From Ipomoea triloba (lineage: Eukaryota; Streptophyta; Magnoliopsida; Solanales; Convolvulaceae), in assembly GCF_003576645.1 (NCBI RefSeq), contig NC_044919.1, positions 25,479,450 to 25,543,449 on the forward strand: a stretch of DNA of 64,000 nt, in the 5' to 3' direction. The notes under the pieces are model-generated. The model saw only the letters and a list, made by a program, of their open reading frames with translations. It was not told the origin of the DNA and searched no databases. Both the position numbers and the translations under genes were made by a program. This document shows, piece after piece, positions 12,001 through 21,898 of this stretch. Each line of letters begins with the position of its first letter. The first letter of the stretch is position 1.

Positions 12001-12552
12001 TGGGATACACATGCATGCACAAGTATTATATATATTGCGGCTTAATAGTAGACGTACAGTTTGAGTTGATAATAATCTGATACTGAAAGAAAAAGAAAAA
12101 CTACGTACCTGAATCAAGAGAAGAGGACAACCAGTAATCCCTTCGGAGCCAGGGACATTATACAGAAGCTTGCTGAGATAGGGAGATGGGGAGTGTATGA
12201 AATCACCCAATTTGTGAAGTGCAATATTGGCTTCAGCCTTCAAAAACAGCGCCCCTTCACCGTTACAATCCACAATCAACTTTTTGTTGGGGCCTTGGAA
12301 TAGGCGACCGGCTAAGGGGTAATAAAACACAAGTGCTTTAGCCAATCCTTCCTTAATAACCGTAGCAGGGTCGCGCCCAAGCATTGATTCTTTGTTCTCA
12401 TAAAACAATAGCCCTGGCATTTGGTACCGGAGGCTGGCTTGGTCATCCAGGTCTGAAAGTGCCTTTTTTTCTTTCGGCGTCGGGGTTTTGGGTGGCACTA
12501 GCTCCGGCTTGCTTAGTTTTATTGAGAATCGTGGAGGAAACGACCACACCAT
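6008..12552 (-). CDS. BAHD acyltransferase, two exons
   Basis: Acyl-CoA-dependent O-acyltransferase of the BAHD family, cytosolic. It resembles the benzyl-alcohol/methanol acyltransferase clade; the substrate cannot be read from sequence. Exon 1 is 12552-12109 (148 codons) and exon 2 is 6979-6008 (323 codons plus stop), giving 471 aa. The donor CAG|GTACGT and acceptor TCAG|GTAAC are canonical and phase 0, and fall after LLLIQ, the conserved BAHD intron site. The catalytic HxxxD is HTMVD (His165, Asp169) and the structural motif DFGWG is at 411-415; both are intact. I start at ATG 12552 because the two upstream codons begin with TTG, not ATG. The protein is slightly longer than usual (about 430-460 aa). 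The extra length seems to lie around residues 215-255. The 5.1 kb intron is packed with transposons. No frameshift or internal stop was seen. Confidence 0.88.
8428..8549 (-). mobile_element. tRNA-derived SINE (copy 1)
   Basis: The minus strand reads GACCTTGTGGTCTAGCAGC (box A-like), then a box B-like ATTCGAGCATC, and ends in a poly-A tail (T run at about 8438-8450 on the plus strand). It is flanked by a perfect 10-bp direct repeat CAGTACTGTG at 8418-8427 and 8550-8559. The related relic intron at about 15690 has no SINE at this point, which confirms an insertion. It belongs to the same family as the copies at 15721, 45957, 46412, 53151 and 57091. Confidence 0.8.
8790..9990. repeat. Degenerate AT-rich repeats in the BAHD intron, left part
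   Basis: Phrases such as TAAATGTACATCATAT, TTCATAATATTTG and CATTCACTCTAT recur with roughly 180-200 base spacing. The module ATATTTTTTATACATTAATTTTTATT...GGTGCATGTTGC (about 9440-9670) recurs at 10920-11140 and at 16790-16940. These are diverged, nested duplications of non-coding sequence. The MULE at 10001 interrupts them. Confidence 0.55.
10001..10554. mobile_element. Foldback MULE, family A, 9-bp TSD TATTTGTTA
   Basis: Long inverted repeats begin GGAAAAAGGGTCAAATAA on the left; the complement of the right end reads GGGAAAAGAGTCAAATAA. They extend well over 100 bp each, through AAACCCATACGACCGGTTGT. Perfect 9-bp target duplications TATTTGTTA flank it (9992-10000 and 10555-10563), the length typical of Mutator-like transposition. 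The centre holds GAGAAGACGACAGGCCG hairpin repeats. It encodes no transposase, so it is non-autonomous. One N at 10426 separates two identical 27-bp blocks (10399-10425 and 10427-10453). Confidence 0.85.
10555..11140. repeat. Degenerate AT-rich repeats in the BAHD intron, right part
   Basis: Continuation of the repeat mesh left of the MULE. The stretch 10880-11140, with GAATATAGGTGTCATTTAAAAG and AGCAAGGATGTGT, corresponds to 15920-16020 plus 16768-16940 in the relic intron, where a different MULE has inserted. An A-run at about 11049-11068 may be a retroposon tail. Not coding. Confidence 0.5.
11572..11931. mobile_element. Small MULE, family B, 9-bp TSD CARTAACAT
   Basis: The element opens CGCAAATTATATTCTGGACC and closes GGTGCACAGTATAACGACTG. 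It shares these ends with the elements at 32582 and 59004. Flanking 9-mers are CAGTAACAT (11563-11571) and CAATAACAT (11932-11940), 8 of 9 identical. Just inside the left end is the perfect palindrome GTCCACAATGCATTGTGGAC. The interior is a degenerate tandem array of ACTGCAGTATCTTTTCAACACA-like units in both orientations. No transposase is encoded. Confidence 0.8.
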
Positions 12553-12598
12553 TCTCAAACACCTAGCTACCTGCCTACAACACTTAGCTTTTTCTAGG

Positions 12599-12611
12599 AT
12601 ATATATATATG
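12599..12611 (-). promoter_or_regulatory. Possible TATA box of the BAHD gene
   Basis: An alternating TA tract lies about 48 bp upstream of the BAHD start codon at 12552, a plausible spacing for a TATA box with a short 5' leader. TA tracts are common in this window, so this is weak support. Confidence 0.3.
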
Positions 12612-13114
12612 CCTGCTAGCTAGCTCGCTCTTTAATTATTTAATTCAACTTCAACTGCCTGCAATTTATAACTTCTACCTCTACTAGCATCACTCTCACA
12701 TTTGGTAATATTATATTTTGAAATGAACTGTCAAATTAAATGTCCCTCTCACACTCCTAACATTCATAATATAAACAAATATGATACATGCATAAGTTTA
12801 CCATTTTCACTCCCACTGCATCCGATAAAAACTTTGGGCTCCCTAGCTAATGCAACACACACACATATATATACCGGTTGGGTAGAGGTCGGTAAAGATC
12901 TTAAAGGGCCAAGTCTAGCACTCACTGTGGCGGTACAAGAAAATAAAGTTGTCACCCAAAAAAGACTGGTTAGTGCTAAGAGGGGGAATTGTTGAGTGGC
13001 CCGTAAAGGCTAAATCTAGCATCCCGTGACTGAAAAACCCAGTACCCAACGACTATTGGTGTTAGGAGGGGAATTATTAGGCCGACATCCTTAAAGGAAG
13101 TATAAGGAAGTAAA
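12612..13114. other. BAHD upstream region, nothing recognised
   Basis: Intergenic sequence upstream of the BAHD gene. It includes a diverged internal duplication (GTTGAGTGGCCCGTAAAGGC and nearby AAAGATCTTAAAGGGCCAAG phrases, about 12890-13090). No protein or RNA gene was identified. Confidence 0.5.
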
Positions 13115-13884
13115 GTAAAGTGAGTTAGTTACCACCACATTCACAATTACATATGATGAGTGTGCAGTGGGTGTAGTTGATGATAAGATGATGAAACTAG
13201 CAAGAAAAATGAAAATAGAAAATTGTAAACTGCTTTTAATTTGATATTTTTATGAGAAAGAAGAAATTACTTGTATGCAAGCGGCTATGGATGCTAGGAA
13301 AGGGGAGAAGCTATGGATACTAGGAAAGGGGAGAAGCAAGGGATATGCTTGTTGATTTTGTGACCTGGGGTAGTCACTCGGCGGGTCAACATAACTAATT
13401 TGAGTAAATAAGATAGAAATAACGGAAAGAAAAAAGAAAGAGAGACGCAATATTTTTTACATGGAAATCAAAAAGGTAAAATCACGAGCCTTTTTGGTTA
13501 GTATCAAGTAGAAATTCACTAATTTATAAGTATTTTGTACATGTATCAGTAGCATCACGAACTAGGGGAGTGCTTAACTATAAAGAAAATGTTTACTGGC
13601 CTCCTTCAATGGACATTAATAGGACAATAATGGGATTTAATGGGAAAATAATGGTAATTAATTGGTGGTTAATTAATAGAATTTTATTGGGTATTTAATG
13701 GGGATTTATGGGTAATAATCAAAGAGATTAATGGCTATAATTGGGAAATTATTTGGGGGTTAGAAGGGTGTTGTATCTTTCATTAGTCCCTCACTTTTCT
13801 GTGTCTTGTGAAACATGATGCAAAATACATTGTCTCGTCTCAAAATCAACTCAATAGCTAACTTCCGAATCAAAAAATTTCAAC

Positions 13885-14290
13885 TCCTTTTACCGGCCTC
13901 CGATCAACCTAACTCCAAAGTATTTTGTCGACTCCTTTTTCAAGAGGCTCAGTAGACCGAGCGCCACCTACTTTTTTAGGCATCCGATGATCAATCTAAA
14001 TTCAAGGAGGCGCGGTTGACCGAGCACCGACTCATTTTCCAGGATTCCGATCAACCTAACTCCAAAGTATTTTGCCGATTTCTTTTCAAGGAGGTGCGGT
14101 TGACCGAACACTGACTCTTTTTTCAGGCCTTCAATCAACCTAACGCCAAAGTATTTTGTTGACTCCGTTTTCAAGGAGGCACAGTTGACCTATCTCCGAC
14201 TCCTTTTTTAGGCCTCCGATCAACCTAACTGCAAAGTATTTTGCTCACTCCTTTTTTAAGGTGCGAGGTGACTGGGCACTTACTCTTTTC
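13885..14290. repeat. About 85-bp degenerate tandem repeat
   Basis: Four to five units recur with the phrases CGATCAACCTAACTCCAAAG, TATTTTGTCGACTCC, TTTCAAGGAGG and GGTTGACCGAGCACCGACTC at about 85-base spacing. Copies differ by substitutions and small indels. Open frames in it are by-products of the repetition. Confidence 0.75.
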
Positions 14291-14884
14291 TCTGTCATAT
14301 TTCTACGGTCAACTGTTCAAGTTGACTACCTACAAATTGTTAACTCTTGAAATAACAGTATACAATTATTCATGACAAAAAATTACTTTCTTTTTTAAAA
14401 TTAAGAGTAATGATTGAAAGTGATTACTCTTAGCATTTGTTATTGTTGTTGTGTATGAGATAATAAAAAGAAATTGTTTAAAAAAATTGAAAGAGAACGT
14501 CTTATATATGATGGAGTCAGTGACATTTTTAGATTCAAACTTTTTTTTTTTTTTTTTTTTGAAAACACTACTTTAAAATATTTCAGTAATATATAATATG
14601 TAATGGATCTTGTCCAAATAAACTATAGAGTATTTTTTTTAAAACAACTATAGAGTATTTCTAAATTAAAAAGATAAAAATGAAACTTATTAACAAAAAG
14701 ATTTTGTATTACAATGAAAATACGTTTTGTTTAAAATTATATCGAATAGATGAAAATCATTTTTTATTCGCTCTTTAAATGCGTAAATATATATGACCAA
14801 ACTTATTGTAGGGCCGTTATCATTTACTAACTCTATACATAGCTTACAAATTTACAAATACATGCTACATAATTACCATGCTAT

Positions 14885-15440
14885 ATCATCTTTGCTCTAG
14901 CCTCTAAGTTCTCGGTTCTCCCTCGACAAAGATATGCTAGTAAGGTGAGCATTCGTTGATATTTATACTGGAGCAAAGGATAAACGTAGATGTGAAAAGT
15001 CTGTTTGGAAGACACCACGAAAGTGTGCAGTTCCGCCCCCCTTCTCCCATGCTGAGTCACAGGCAGCGCCTCGGAAAGCACGGACGAGCCACATGCAGGG
15101 AAACTTGCACGTGTGGTTCTGGTCGGGGACCCCGGTATACTGTACTAATATGTGTAGGTTCCCGTAATTCGAGTGAGATTGTCATGGCGCAAAAGCAGAT
15201 ATGGTCCGGTATTCCCTTGTTCCCTGTATCGGTTATGTTCTTTATTTCTCGTCTAGCAGAAACTAATCGAGCTCCATTTGATCTCCCAGAAGCGGAAGCT
15301 GAATCAGTTGCAGGCTATAATGTAGAATATGCGCGGGATGCGATCCTTAATAGTTCATTGTTGGCGGAAGCCAATGTCCCGGGATCCCGGGGACTCATTG
15401 TAACTGAAACAAGGGGCGGGTCTTTGGCAGATATACATTA
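14885..15440 (+). pseudogene. nad1: Mitochondrial nad1 fragment (NUMT): intron 2 end, exon c, intron 3 start
   Basis: nad1 encodes NADH dehydrogenase subunit 1 of mitochondrial complex I. Here about 15138-15330 encodes the stretch containing [13 protein letters not shown] and [15 protein letters not shown], which fits nad1 exon c. It is preceded by a group II intron 3' end (domain V-like hairpin GAGCCACATGCAGGG...GTGTGGTTC, 15086-15119). It is followed at 15331 by GCGCGGGATG, a group II intron 5' end. Several codons still specify residues normally changed by C-to-U editing (Ser in IWSGI and PVSVM, Arg in FISRLAE, Ser in AESVAG). With intron ends present, this is a DNA copy, not a reverse-transcribed mRNA. 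It lies inside the relic BAHD intron and cannot make a functional protein. Confidence 0.85.
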
Positions 15441-15720
15441 TTTCAATCGTTAATAAATACACTAAAACAAATATAAGATAAAAATATAATATATGTAATT
15501 AAAATTAATCAATTTACACAATAAAGGTAAAGTACTCTGAAATAAAATATTACTATGTATGTGTTTCCAATATGCCGACCATATAACTAAGGCCCAATTT
15601 ATTATATTATATTGATTTTTTCCAGCTTGCACTGCACGTAGTATAATTAATATAACAATTATAGCAGTTGGTGGTTTGGTGCCGTACTTTATGTCTACTT
15701 TACTTGTGAAATTAGAATTT

Positions 15721-15841
15721 CTCAACCTACTAAGCACAAAGAATCAACAATAGCCTTCACCGAAGCTCGAACCGACTCCATCATCCATATCGGAGTGTAA
15801 ACTGGAATACCGGGTGCCACTAGATCAAAAGATCTTTGGCC
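15721..15841 (-). mobile_element. tRNA-derived SINE (copy 2)
   Basis: The minus strand reads GATCTTTTGATCTAGTGGC (box A), then GGAGTCGGTTCGAGCTTCGG (box B GGTTCGAGC), ending GGTTGAG. It is the same family as copy 1, but the insertion point is roughly 40 bp away in the paralogous intron, so it is an independent insertion. No clear target duplication or A-tail was seen. Confidence 0.7.
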
Positions 15842-16027
15842 AACAGTATATATTTATTTGACAACAGCATTCTAGTCCAAAACGACATTAATTTATATTA
15901 AGCATATGAATATAAAAACAAAGCTTAATTACATAAACATTACACTAAAGTATTGATTTAGGTGCCTATAAATTATTATTTAATTTAATAAAAAAAAACT
16001 AAATCCATATGAGTGTTATTTAAAACA

Positions 16028-16447
16028 GGAATAAGGGTCAAATTAGCCATCGAATATAACGTGAAAATGCAATTTGACCACTCAACTAAAAAAAAAGTGC
16101 AATTAAATCATTCAACCCTACAAAACCATGCAATTTGTTCCCAGTAACCGGTAGTAGCAGGTTACTACCATAAAATAAAAACACTTCTCCTACCGAGATG
16201 GTCGGAGGCCACCAGATCCATGGAGACGGTCTTGTCTTCATGGATCTAGTGGTGAAAGAGGGGATGAAGGCAGCGGCCATGACTGCCTTCATCCCTTCAA
16301 GCCTTAACAAATATATATGAAGGGATGAAGGCAGCTGCCATGGCTGCCTTCATCCCTTCAAAGTTTTAATAAATAAAAAAATGTAGGGATGAAAGCAGCG
16401 GCCTTCAAAGCTTTTTAAAAAATGGAGGGATGAAGGCAGTCGTTCAA

Positions 16448-16489
<42 letters not shown>

Positions 16490-16767
16490 CATGAAGGCAG
16501 CGGCCATGGCTACAAAGCTTTAAAAAAAATATGAACGAGATGAAGGCAGCCCAGCTGTCTCTTTCTTATTGAGAGACGATATATTATTTTTTTAAAATAA
16601 TAATATAATTTCTATTTTTTAAAAATTACTTGTTGGTAACCTGCTACTATAGGTCACTTGAGACAAATTGCATGATTTTACAACGTTGAATGGTCTAATT
16701 GCACTTTTTTTTAGTTGAGTGGCCAAATTGCATCGTTACGTTCGATGGTTAATTTGACTCTTATTCC
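16028..16767. mobile_element. Foldback MULE, family A, 9-bp TSD TTTAAAAMA
   Basis: The ends are GGAATAAGGGTCAAATTAG and, on the complement of the right side, GGAATAAGAGTCAAATTAAC. These are long inverted repeats of the same family as the element at 10001. Flanking 9-mers are TTTAAAACA (16019-16027) and TTTAAAAAA (16768-16776). The related intron has an uninterrupted sequence at this site (near 10940). The interior repeats GGGATGAAGGCAGCGGCCAT in both orientations and includes a (TA)n run. Non-coding. Confidence 0.8.
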
Positions 16768-17030
16768 TTTAAAAAATCTTTTTAATGAGAGCTTTTTAGT
16801 GATATATTTTGTATACATTAATTTTATTTGTAAAAAAAGAAAAAAGAGAAAAATAAATTCAAGTTAAAATAAAATTAAGGTATAAAAACAAAAAAATAAG
16901 GATGTGTTAGGTGCATCGGTGCATGTAGCAAATCCATTGGTTAAGGCATATAATAGGTTTTAAAACTTAATTTCATATTTTTATATTTGGAAAGTAACTT
17001 TTTGTAGAGAAATCACACTATATATATATA

Positions 17031-17853
17031 AGATCACGTTCAGGTGCGTACTTGCCGCCCAGGAGAGAATTGCGGACGAATCATAGCGCACCACGTGTCC
17101 GGAATGTAGTTGCAACTAACGTTATAACTAGGTGCACGTCATGTTATAACTAGGTGCACATAAGTGCACCCAGGTGCATAAATGTTAACAAGGTAAATTA
17201 CTTGTACCTGCAAGTGAAAATAGGTGCACACGTGCAAGTAAAATGTATTACAAGTGCAAATAAATTGTACAATGAGCATCAATACTAAGTGCACCTAATG
17301 TTATAACTAGGTGCACCTATTGTTATAACTAGGTGCACATAGGTTGCAACCAGGTGCATGAATGTTAACAAAATAAATTACTTGCACAAATGCAAGTAAA
17401 ATGTATTGCAGATGCAAGTAAAATGTATTACAGGTGCAAGTGAATTGTACAGTGAGCATCAATACTAAGTGCACCTAATGTTATAACTAGGTGCAACCTA
17501 TGTTATAACTAGGTGCACCTAGGTTGCACCCAGGTGCATGAATATTAACAAGGTAAATTACTTGCATTTGTAAGTGAAAGTATTTGCGAAAATAGGTGCA
17601 TGAATATTAATAAGGTAAATTACTTGCATTTGTAAGTGAAAATAGATGCGAAAATAGATGCGAAAATAGGTGCACTTGTAAGTGAAACTAGGTGCACTTG
17701 TAAGTGAAACTAGATGCACCAAAGTTTCAGTTATTTACGAAAATGCCACCGCGTCATTTTTTTAAAATTGCATCTGATTCGTTGATCTGGACACGTGGAC
17801 GGCTGTGGAGCGTTCTCATTTCCTACCTGGGCGAGAGTTCGCACCAGAGTGCA

Positions 17854-17858
<5 letters not shown>
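17031..17858. mobile_element. Element inserted between TA microsatellites, GTGCAC arrays
   Basis: It is bordered by (TA)n on the left (about 17019-17030) and (TA)n on the right (17859-17891). The left end reads AAGATCACGTTCAGGTGCG. The right end, complemented, reads AGGGTTGCACTCTGGTGCG, and both continue into a similar GCCCAGG...CCACGTGTCC block, so it has imperfect terminal inverted repeats of about 70 bp. The interior is an array of ACTAGGTGCACCTA, AAGTGCAAGTAAATTGTA and TTGTTAACATTCATGCACC units. It resembles 49998-50450 in reverse orientation. No coding region. The superfamily is unknown to me. Confidence 0.65.
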
Positions 17859-17894
<36 letters not shown>

Positions 17895-18056
17895 CCATAT
17901 ACGGTAATGAAGAAAACAATTAGAATATAAATAGTCTAAATATTATACGGTGTTATGTATACAAGTATAAGACTTAATACAGAAATACATATACGTACAT
18001 AGGATATGTCATATACGTACAATACATATATAATAAAAATAAATACATTCAGATTT

Positions 18057-18110
<54 letters not shown>
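17859..18110. repeat. (TA)n microsatellites and AT-rich spacer
   Basis: Two TA runs (17859-17891 and about 18059-18108) surround a short AT-rich spacer. The second runs directly into the copia target site TATGG. No gene. Confidence 0.8.
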
Positions 18111-18270
18111 TGTTAAACCCATAGCCTGAATTAGTCTTTAGATGATTTTGTTATTTACTATATATTCTTTAGGCTTTAGTTTTGATTCTGCTGTAACTTC
18201 CTCTTGTAGAGTGTTATATATACCTTCAGTGTAAATCATAAATGATATCAATTCATTCCTACTCTTCACA
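18111..18270 (+). repeat. Copia 5' LTR
   Basis: A 160-bp LTR, TG...CA bounded, matching 28501-28656. It carries a 4-bp TATA expansion that the 3' LTR lacks. Confidence 0.93.
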
Positions 18271-18287
18271 TGGTATCCAGAGCTAGC
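18271..18287 (+). other. Copia primer binding site
   Basis: TGGTATCCAGAGC follows the 5' LTR immediately. It matches the usual plant initiator-Met tRNA primer site TGGTATCAGAGC with one extra base. Confidence 0.75.
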
Positions 18288-19609
18288 AACTATTCTTAAT
18301 TTTTTTTTCTCTTTTCCTTTCCCCTAGCCTACACTGCTACACAATGTCTACCATAACTGAAACAACAGCAATTGATAAACCCATAGTCCAAATTACTGCT
18401 CTTGCGAATTTCCCTATTAAGCTTACTTCCTCCAACTTTTCAGTTTGAAAACGTCAAATCAAAGCCACTTTAATTGGCTTCAATTTACTAGGCTACATTG
18501 ATGGAAGTAATGTAGCCCCATCCTAGTTTTCCGATGCCGCGAAAACTATTCCAAATCCTAGCTATACAAATTGGTACCGTCAAGACCAAATTATAATTAG
18601 TGCCGTCCTTGGAAGCTGTTCTGACCCCATTCAACCACTCATCTCTTCCGCTGAAACCTGCCGTGCAGCTTGGGAGTCGTTAACAGCGAGCTTTGCAAAC
18701 ACCTCACGTGGGCGAATTGTCTCGCTTAAATCCAAGTTAGCCCGTAATCCATGAGGTAATCGATCCATTGTTGATTATCTCAACGCTATGAAGTCCATTT
18801 CCAATGATCTTGCTATCGCACAGTGTCTGGTGTCTGATGAAGATCTTACGATTCACATTCTTACTCAGATTGGTGAAGAATACTACTCTGTTGTATCAGT
18901 TGTACGTGTCCGAGAGTCTCCACTATCACTCTTTGAGCTCTCTGATATACTCACAGACCATGAGCGTATACTAAAGGAAGCAGATGAGTCCCGGCAGAAT
19001 GTTATTGCCACTATGAATGTTACTCAACGGTCCTTAAACAATGGTCGTTCATCTCAAGGTAATTCTTATATGAATCGGCGCAATCGTAGTCAGTTTGCAA
19101 ATAACAATTCCCGACCACCATGGCAAAATTACAACAGTAGACGAGCCTCCCATAATGGTTTGGTGTGTAAGTTCTGTAATATTCCTGCACATGAGGTACG
19201 TTATTGTCGTAAGCTAATCTGATTTTTGAAAGAGAATAATATCTCGCATGTTCAGTCCGCAAGCTCGAGCCCGACCCCGTCTGTCAATACGTCCACCACG
19301 CAACCTATTCCGACACACTCGTGGTTATTTGATAGTGGCGCTTCTCACCATACGATGTCGAGTACTTCACTGCTACATATTTTCAGCAAATGTGGTGGTC
19401 CAGATGAGATACGCTTGGGTGATGGTAAGTGTCTTTCCCTTAATAATGTTTTGTGTGTTCCTACATTACATAGGAATTTAGTGTCAATTTCTCAATTATG
19501 CCACGCTAACTCTGTTTCGATTGAATTCTTTTCTAATTTCTTTCTCATGAAGGATTGTCGAACGGGGGTACCACTGATGCTGGGGGAGACCGTTAATGGT
19601 GTCTATTAC

Positions 19610-20904
19610 TGATAAGCGCCAAGAATAGTCGAATTTAGGGTCAATTTTAGGGCATTAATGTACAGTTTTGACACTCATTTATAACCATTTCATGCACAAA
19701 AGACTCTGAGGAGGTCAAATCAAAAAACTCAACTTTAAAATGTGTTTTAAGTCATTCCCACAGGTTATAACAGCATCCAAGGCCAAAAGGAAGCAACAAA
19801 CGAAGAAACAAAACTTGCAGGATCAAACCACGAGGGCTTCACGCGTGAAGGAGGCATGGACCACTTCCAGTACACGTCCACGCCCCCGTTCATGCGTGAA
19901 GGCGGCGTGAACCGGGCCATTAAGGGAATTTACTGGATTTCGACTTTATGTTGGCTATTTAAACCCTTCCTCTGCATTTTAGAAGGGAGAGCCCCAATTT
20001 TCAGATCTGATTTCCATTAGTTTCTCCCCTTCGGGAGAAATCCCCATTTCTCCTTAGATTAGATTAGTTCTTCAGGTAGATGCAAGGAGAGGGATGAGAG
20101 TGAAGATGTAATAGATCTATTGGTTTCCTAGGTATATTACTCTACTCTTGTTCTTGCTATATTATGACTTTAATCTATTTGTTTTGGTTATTTCTCCTTT
20201 GCTTTGATCTTTGATTTGAATTATGTTAGAGTAGATTAGTAGAGGGGATTGTTTGCCCCACATTAGCCATTGTGATTGATGATTGAATTCTTCCATTTGT
20301 TTGTAAAAATGATGAAGTAGGGTTTTAGCTTTGTGTGAATGATGTTCTTCATGATTTGCTTCTCTTTCGGCCGGAGTAGATAGTAGACTTTGTGAAAGTG
20401 AGTGTGTGCGCGATAACGGCCTCTCACGAGTCCAACTCATCCACATCCCCGCCCTCTATCCGGAAGGAGGAGGCCTGGGAGGAGTAGTAGGCAAGGTGTT
20501 CGATTAAATGCCTCAACCGAATGAGGATTGAGAGTCCGAGTGTGACGTCGCTCGGTATTGATACCGTGGACTCCCGTGATAATTCCCGAACCTCATTTCT
20601 GCAACCCCATAGTATGGTCAATTACATAGGCAAATTAAGGCATTCAACCCCCTTGTTCTTTTAACCCTTTTCCCCTTGTTCTTGTAAATTGTTTAGTTTA
20701 GATTCACTTTTGCAATCTCCCAATCCATGATTCAAATGTTCCCTAGTGATTCTCGTAAGTCTTGCCTATTAACCTCCTAAATGCCAACACTAATTCAACT
20801 CCAATCTGTCATCCTTGAGAGACCGGCACTCGGGGAGTCTTGACTCTTCGTTTTACCACATTACCACCTACATTACACACCTCACCACTAAACTAACACC
20901 CTCA
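19610..20904. mobile_element. Solo LTR nested in copia, TSD ATTAC
   Basis: 1295 bp, starting TGATAAGCGCC and ending ACACCCTCA, flanked by perfect ATTAC duplications (19605-19609, 20905-20909). No internal coding. The start resembles the second solo LTR (TGATAAGTGC). Length and ends suit a Ty3/gypsy LTR, possibly Tat/Retand-type, but this is inferred. It sits between the protease and pre-integrase regions of the copia frame. Confidence 0.88.
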
Positions 20905-21898
20905 ATTACGCTCCTACCTCATTTATGCCTCAAGTCAATGCAACGAATTTGGTGTCTCTGTCAAATTGGCATCATCATTTAGGTCACCCCTCTAATAAAA
21001 TACTTGGTCGTGTTTTAAGTCGTTGCTTCAATGTTTCCAGCTTTCCATTAAATCGTTTTCACTGTATTTCTTGCAACATTAATAAGAGCCACAAGTTGCC
21101 CTTTGCAAAAAATTCTATGGTGAGCTCTAGACCTCTAGAATTAATTTATACTGATGTTTGGAGCTCGTCAAAAAAATCAATTGACAGCTATACTTACTAT
21201 GTTATTTTTGTTGACCACTTTACAAAATACATTTGGTTCTACCCACTCAAAAAAAGTCAGATGTTGCTTTTATTTTTCCACAGTACAAAAGACTTGTATA
21301 AAATTATTTCAATAAAAAGAATACTCTCAATATTCTCAGATAATGGAGGAGAATTCATTAAACTTGTTCCTACATTTAATAATGAGGGGATTTCTCATTT
21401 CACCACTCCCCCTCATACCCTTGAGCATAACGGAACAGCTGAACATCGTCACCGCCACATAGTTGAGACCGGTATGTCATTATTACATTCAGCTTCTTTA
21501 CCTTTGTCTTTTTGGTCTCATGCGTTCCAAACTGCAGTTTATCTCATAAATAGGTTGCCCACACCTATCTTGGGTAACCAATCTCCTTTTGCTGTCTTAT
21601 ATAAATCTCAACCCAATTATGCCAAGCTCCAGCCGTTTAGATGTTTATGTTTCCCCTGGCTAAAACCGTACCGCTCACATAAACTTGAGCCTAAATCATC
21701 TTCTTGTATTTTTTTGGTTTACTCAAATTCACAGCCTGCCTACAAATGCTATGAACCTAATACAAAAAAGGCTTTTCTCTCTAGGCATGTTAAATTTGTT
21801 CCAACCCAATTACCCCACAAAACTCTAAATGTGGATGATTCTACAATTTCAACCTCTCAAATCACAAATAATGTTTGTCAATTTTCTAATCTACTTAC

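Larger units (their letters stand above)
6980..12108 (-). other. 5.1 kb BAHD intron filled with repeats
   Basis: Bounded by GT (12108) and AG (6980) on the minus strand. It contains a SINE (8428-8549), AT-rich repeats, a foldback MULE (10001-10554) and a small MULE (11572-11931). The segment 6990-11140 is related in direct orientation to 13115-16960, which lacks exons; see the relic intron entry. None of these insertions disturbs the splice sites. Confidence 0.8.
13115..16960 (-). pseudogene. Relic intron of a second BAHD gene copy
   Basis: Sequence here matches the BAHD intron in the same order and orientation. 13135-13260 aligns with 6990-7150 (TTCACAATTAC, CAGAAAAATGAAA and AAATTGTAAACT phrases). 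13270-13350 aligns with 7700-7760 (CAAGCGGCTAT). 15455-15690 aligns with 8170-8420. 15890-16940 aligns with parts of 10700-11140. At 13115 a remnant AAGTAAAGTGAGTTAGTTACC resembles the first bases of exon 2, then homology stops. No exon 1 is seen on the right. So a tandem duplication of the gene is inferred, after which the exons were lost and the intron stayed. It carries its own insertions: an 85-bp repeat array, a NUMT, a SINE and a MULE. Confidence 0.6.

Noticed and set aside
12553..12558. Start of the BAHD protein two codons upstream
   Set aside because: That codon is TTG; the first ATG is at 12552. The same correction was applied to the F-box gene (39598).
15462..15737. 91-aa minus-strand open frame
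   Set aside because: It spans AT-rich relic intron and the edge of a SINE; no domain.
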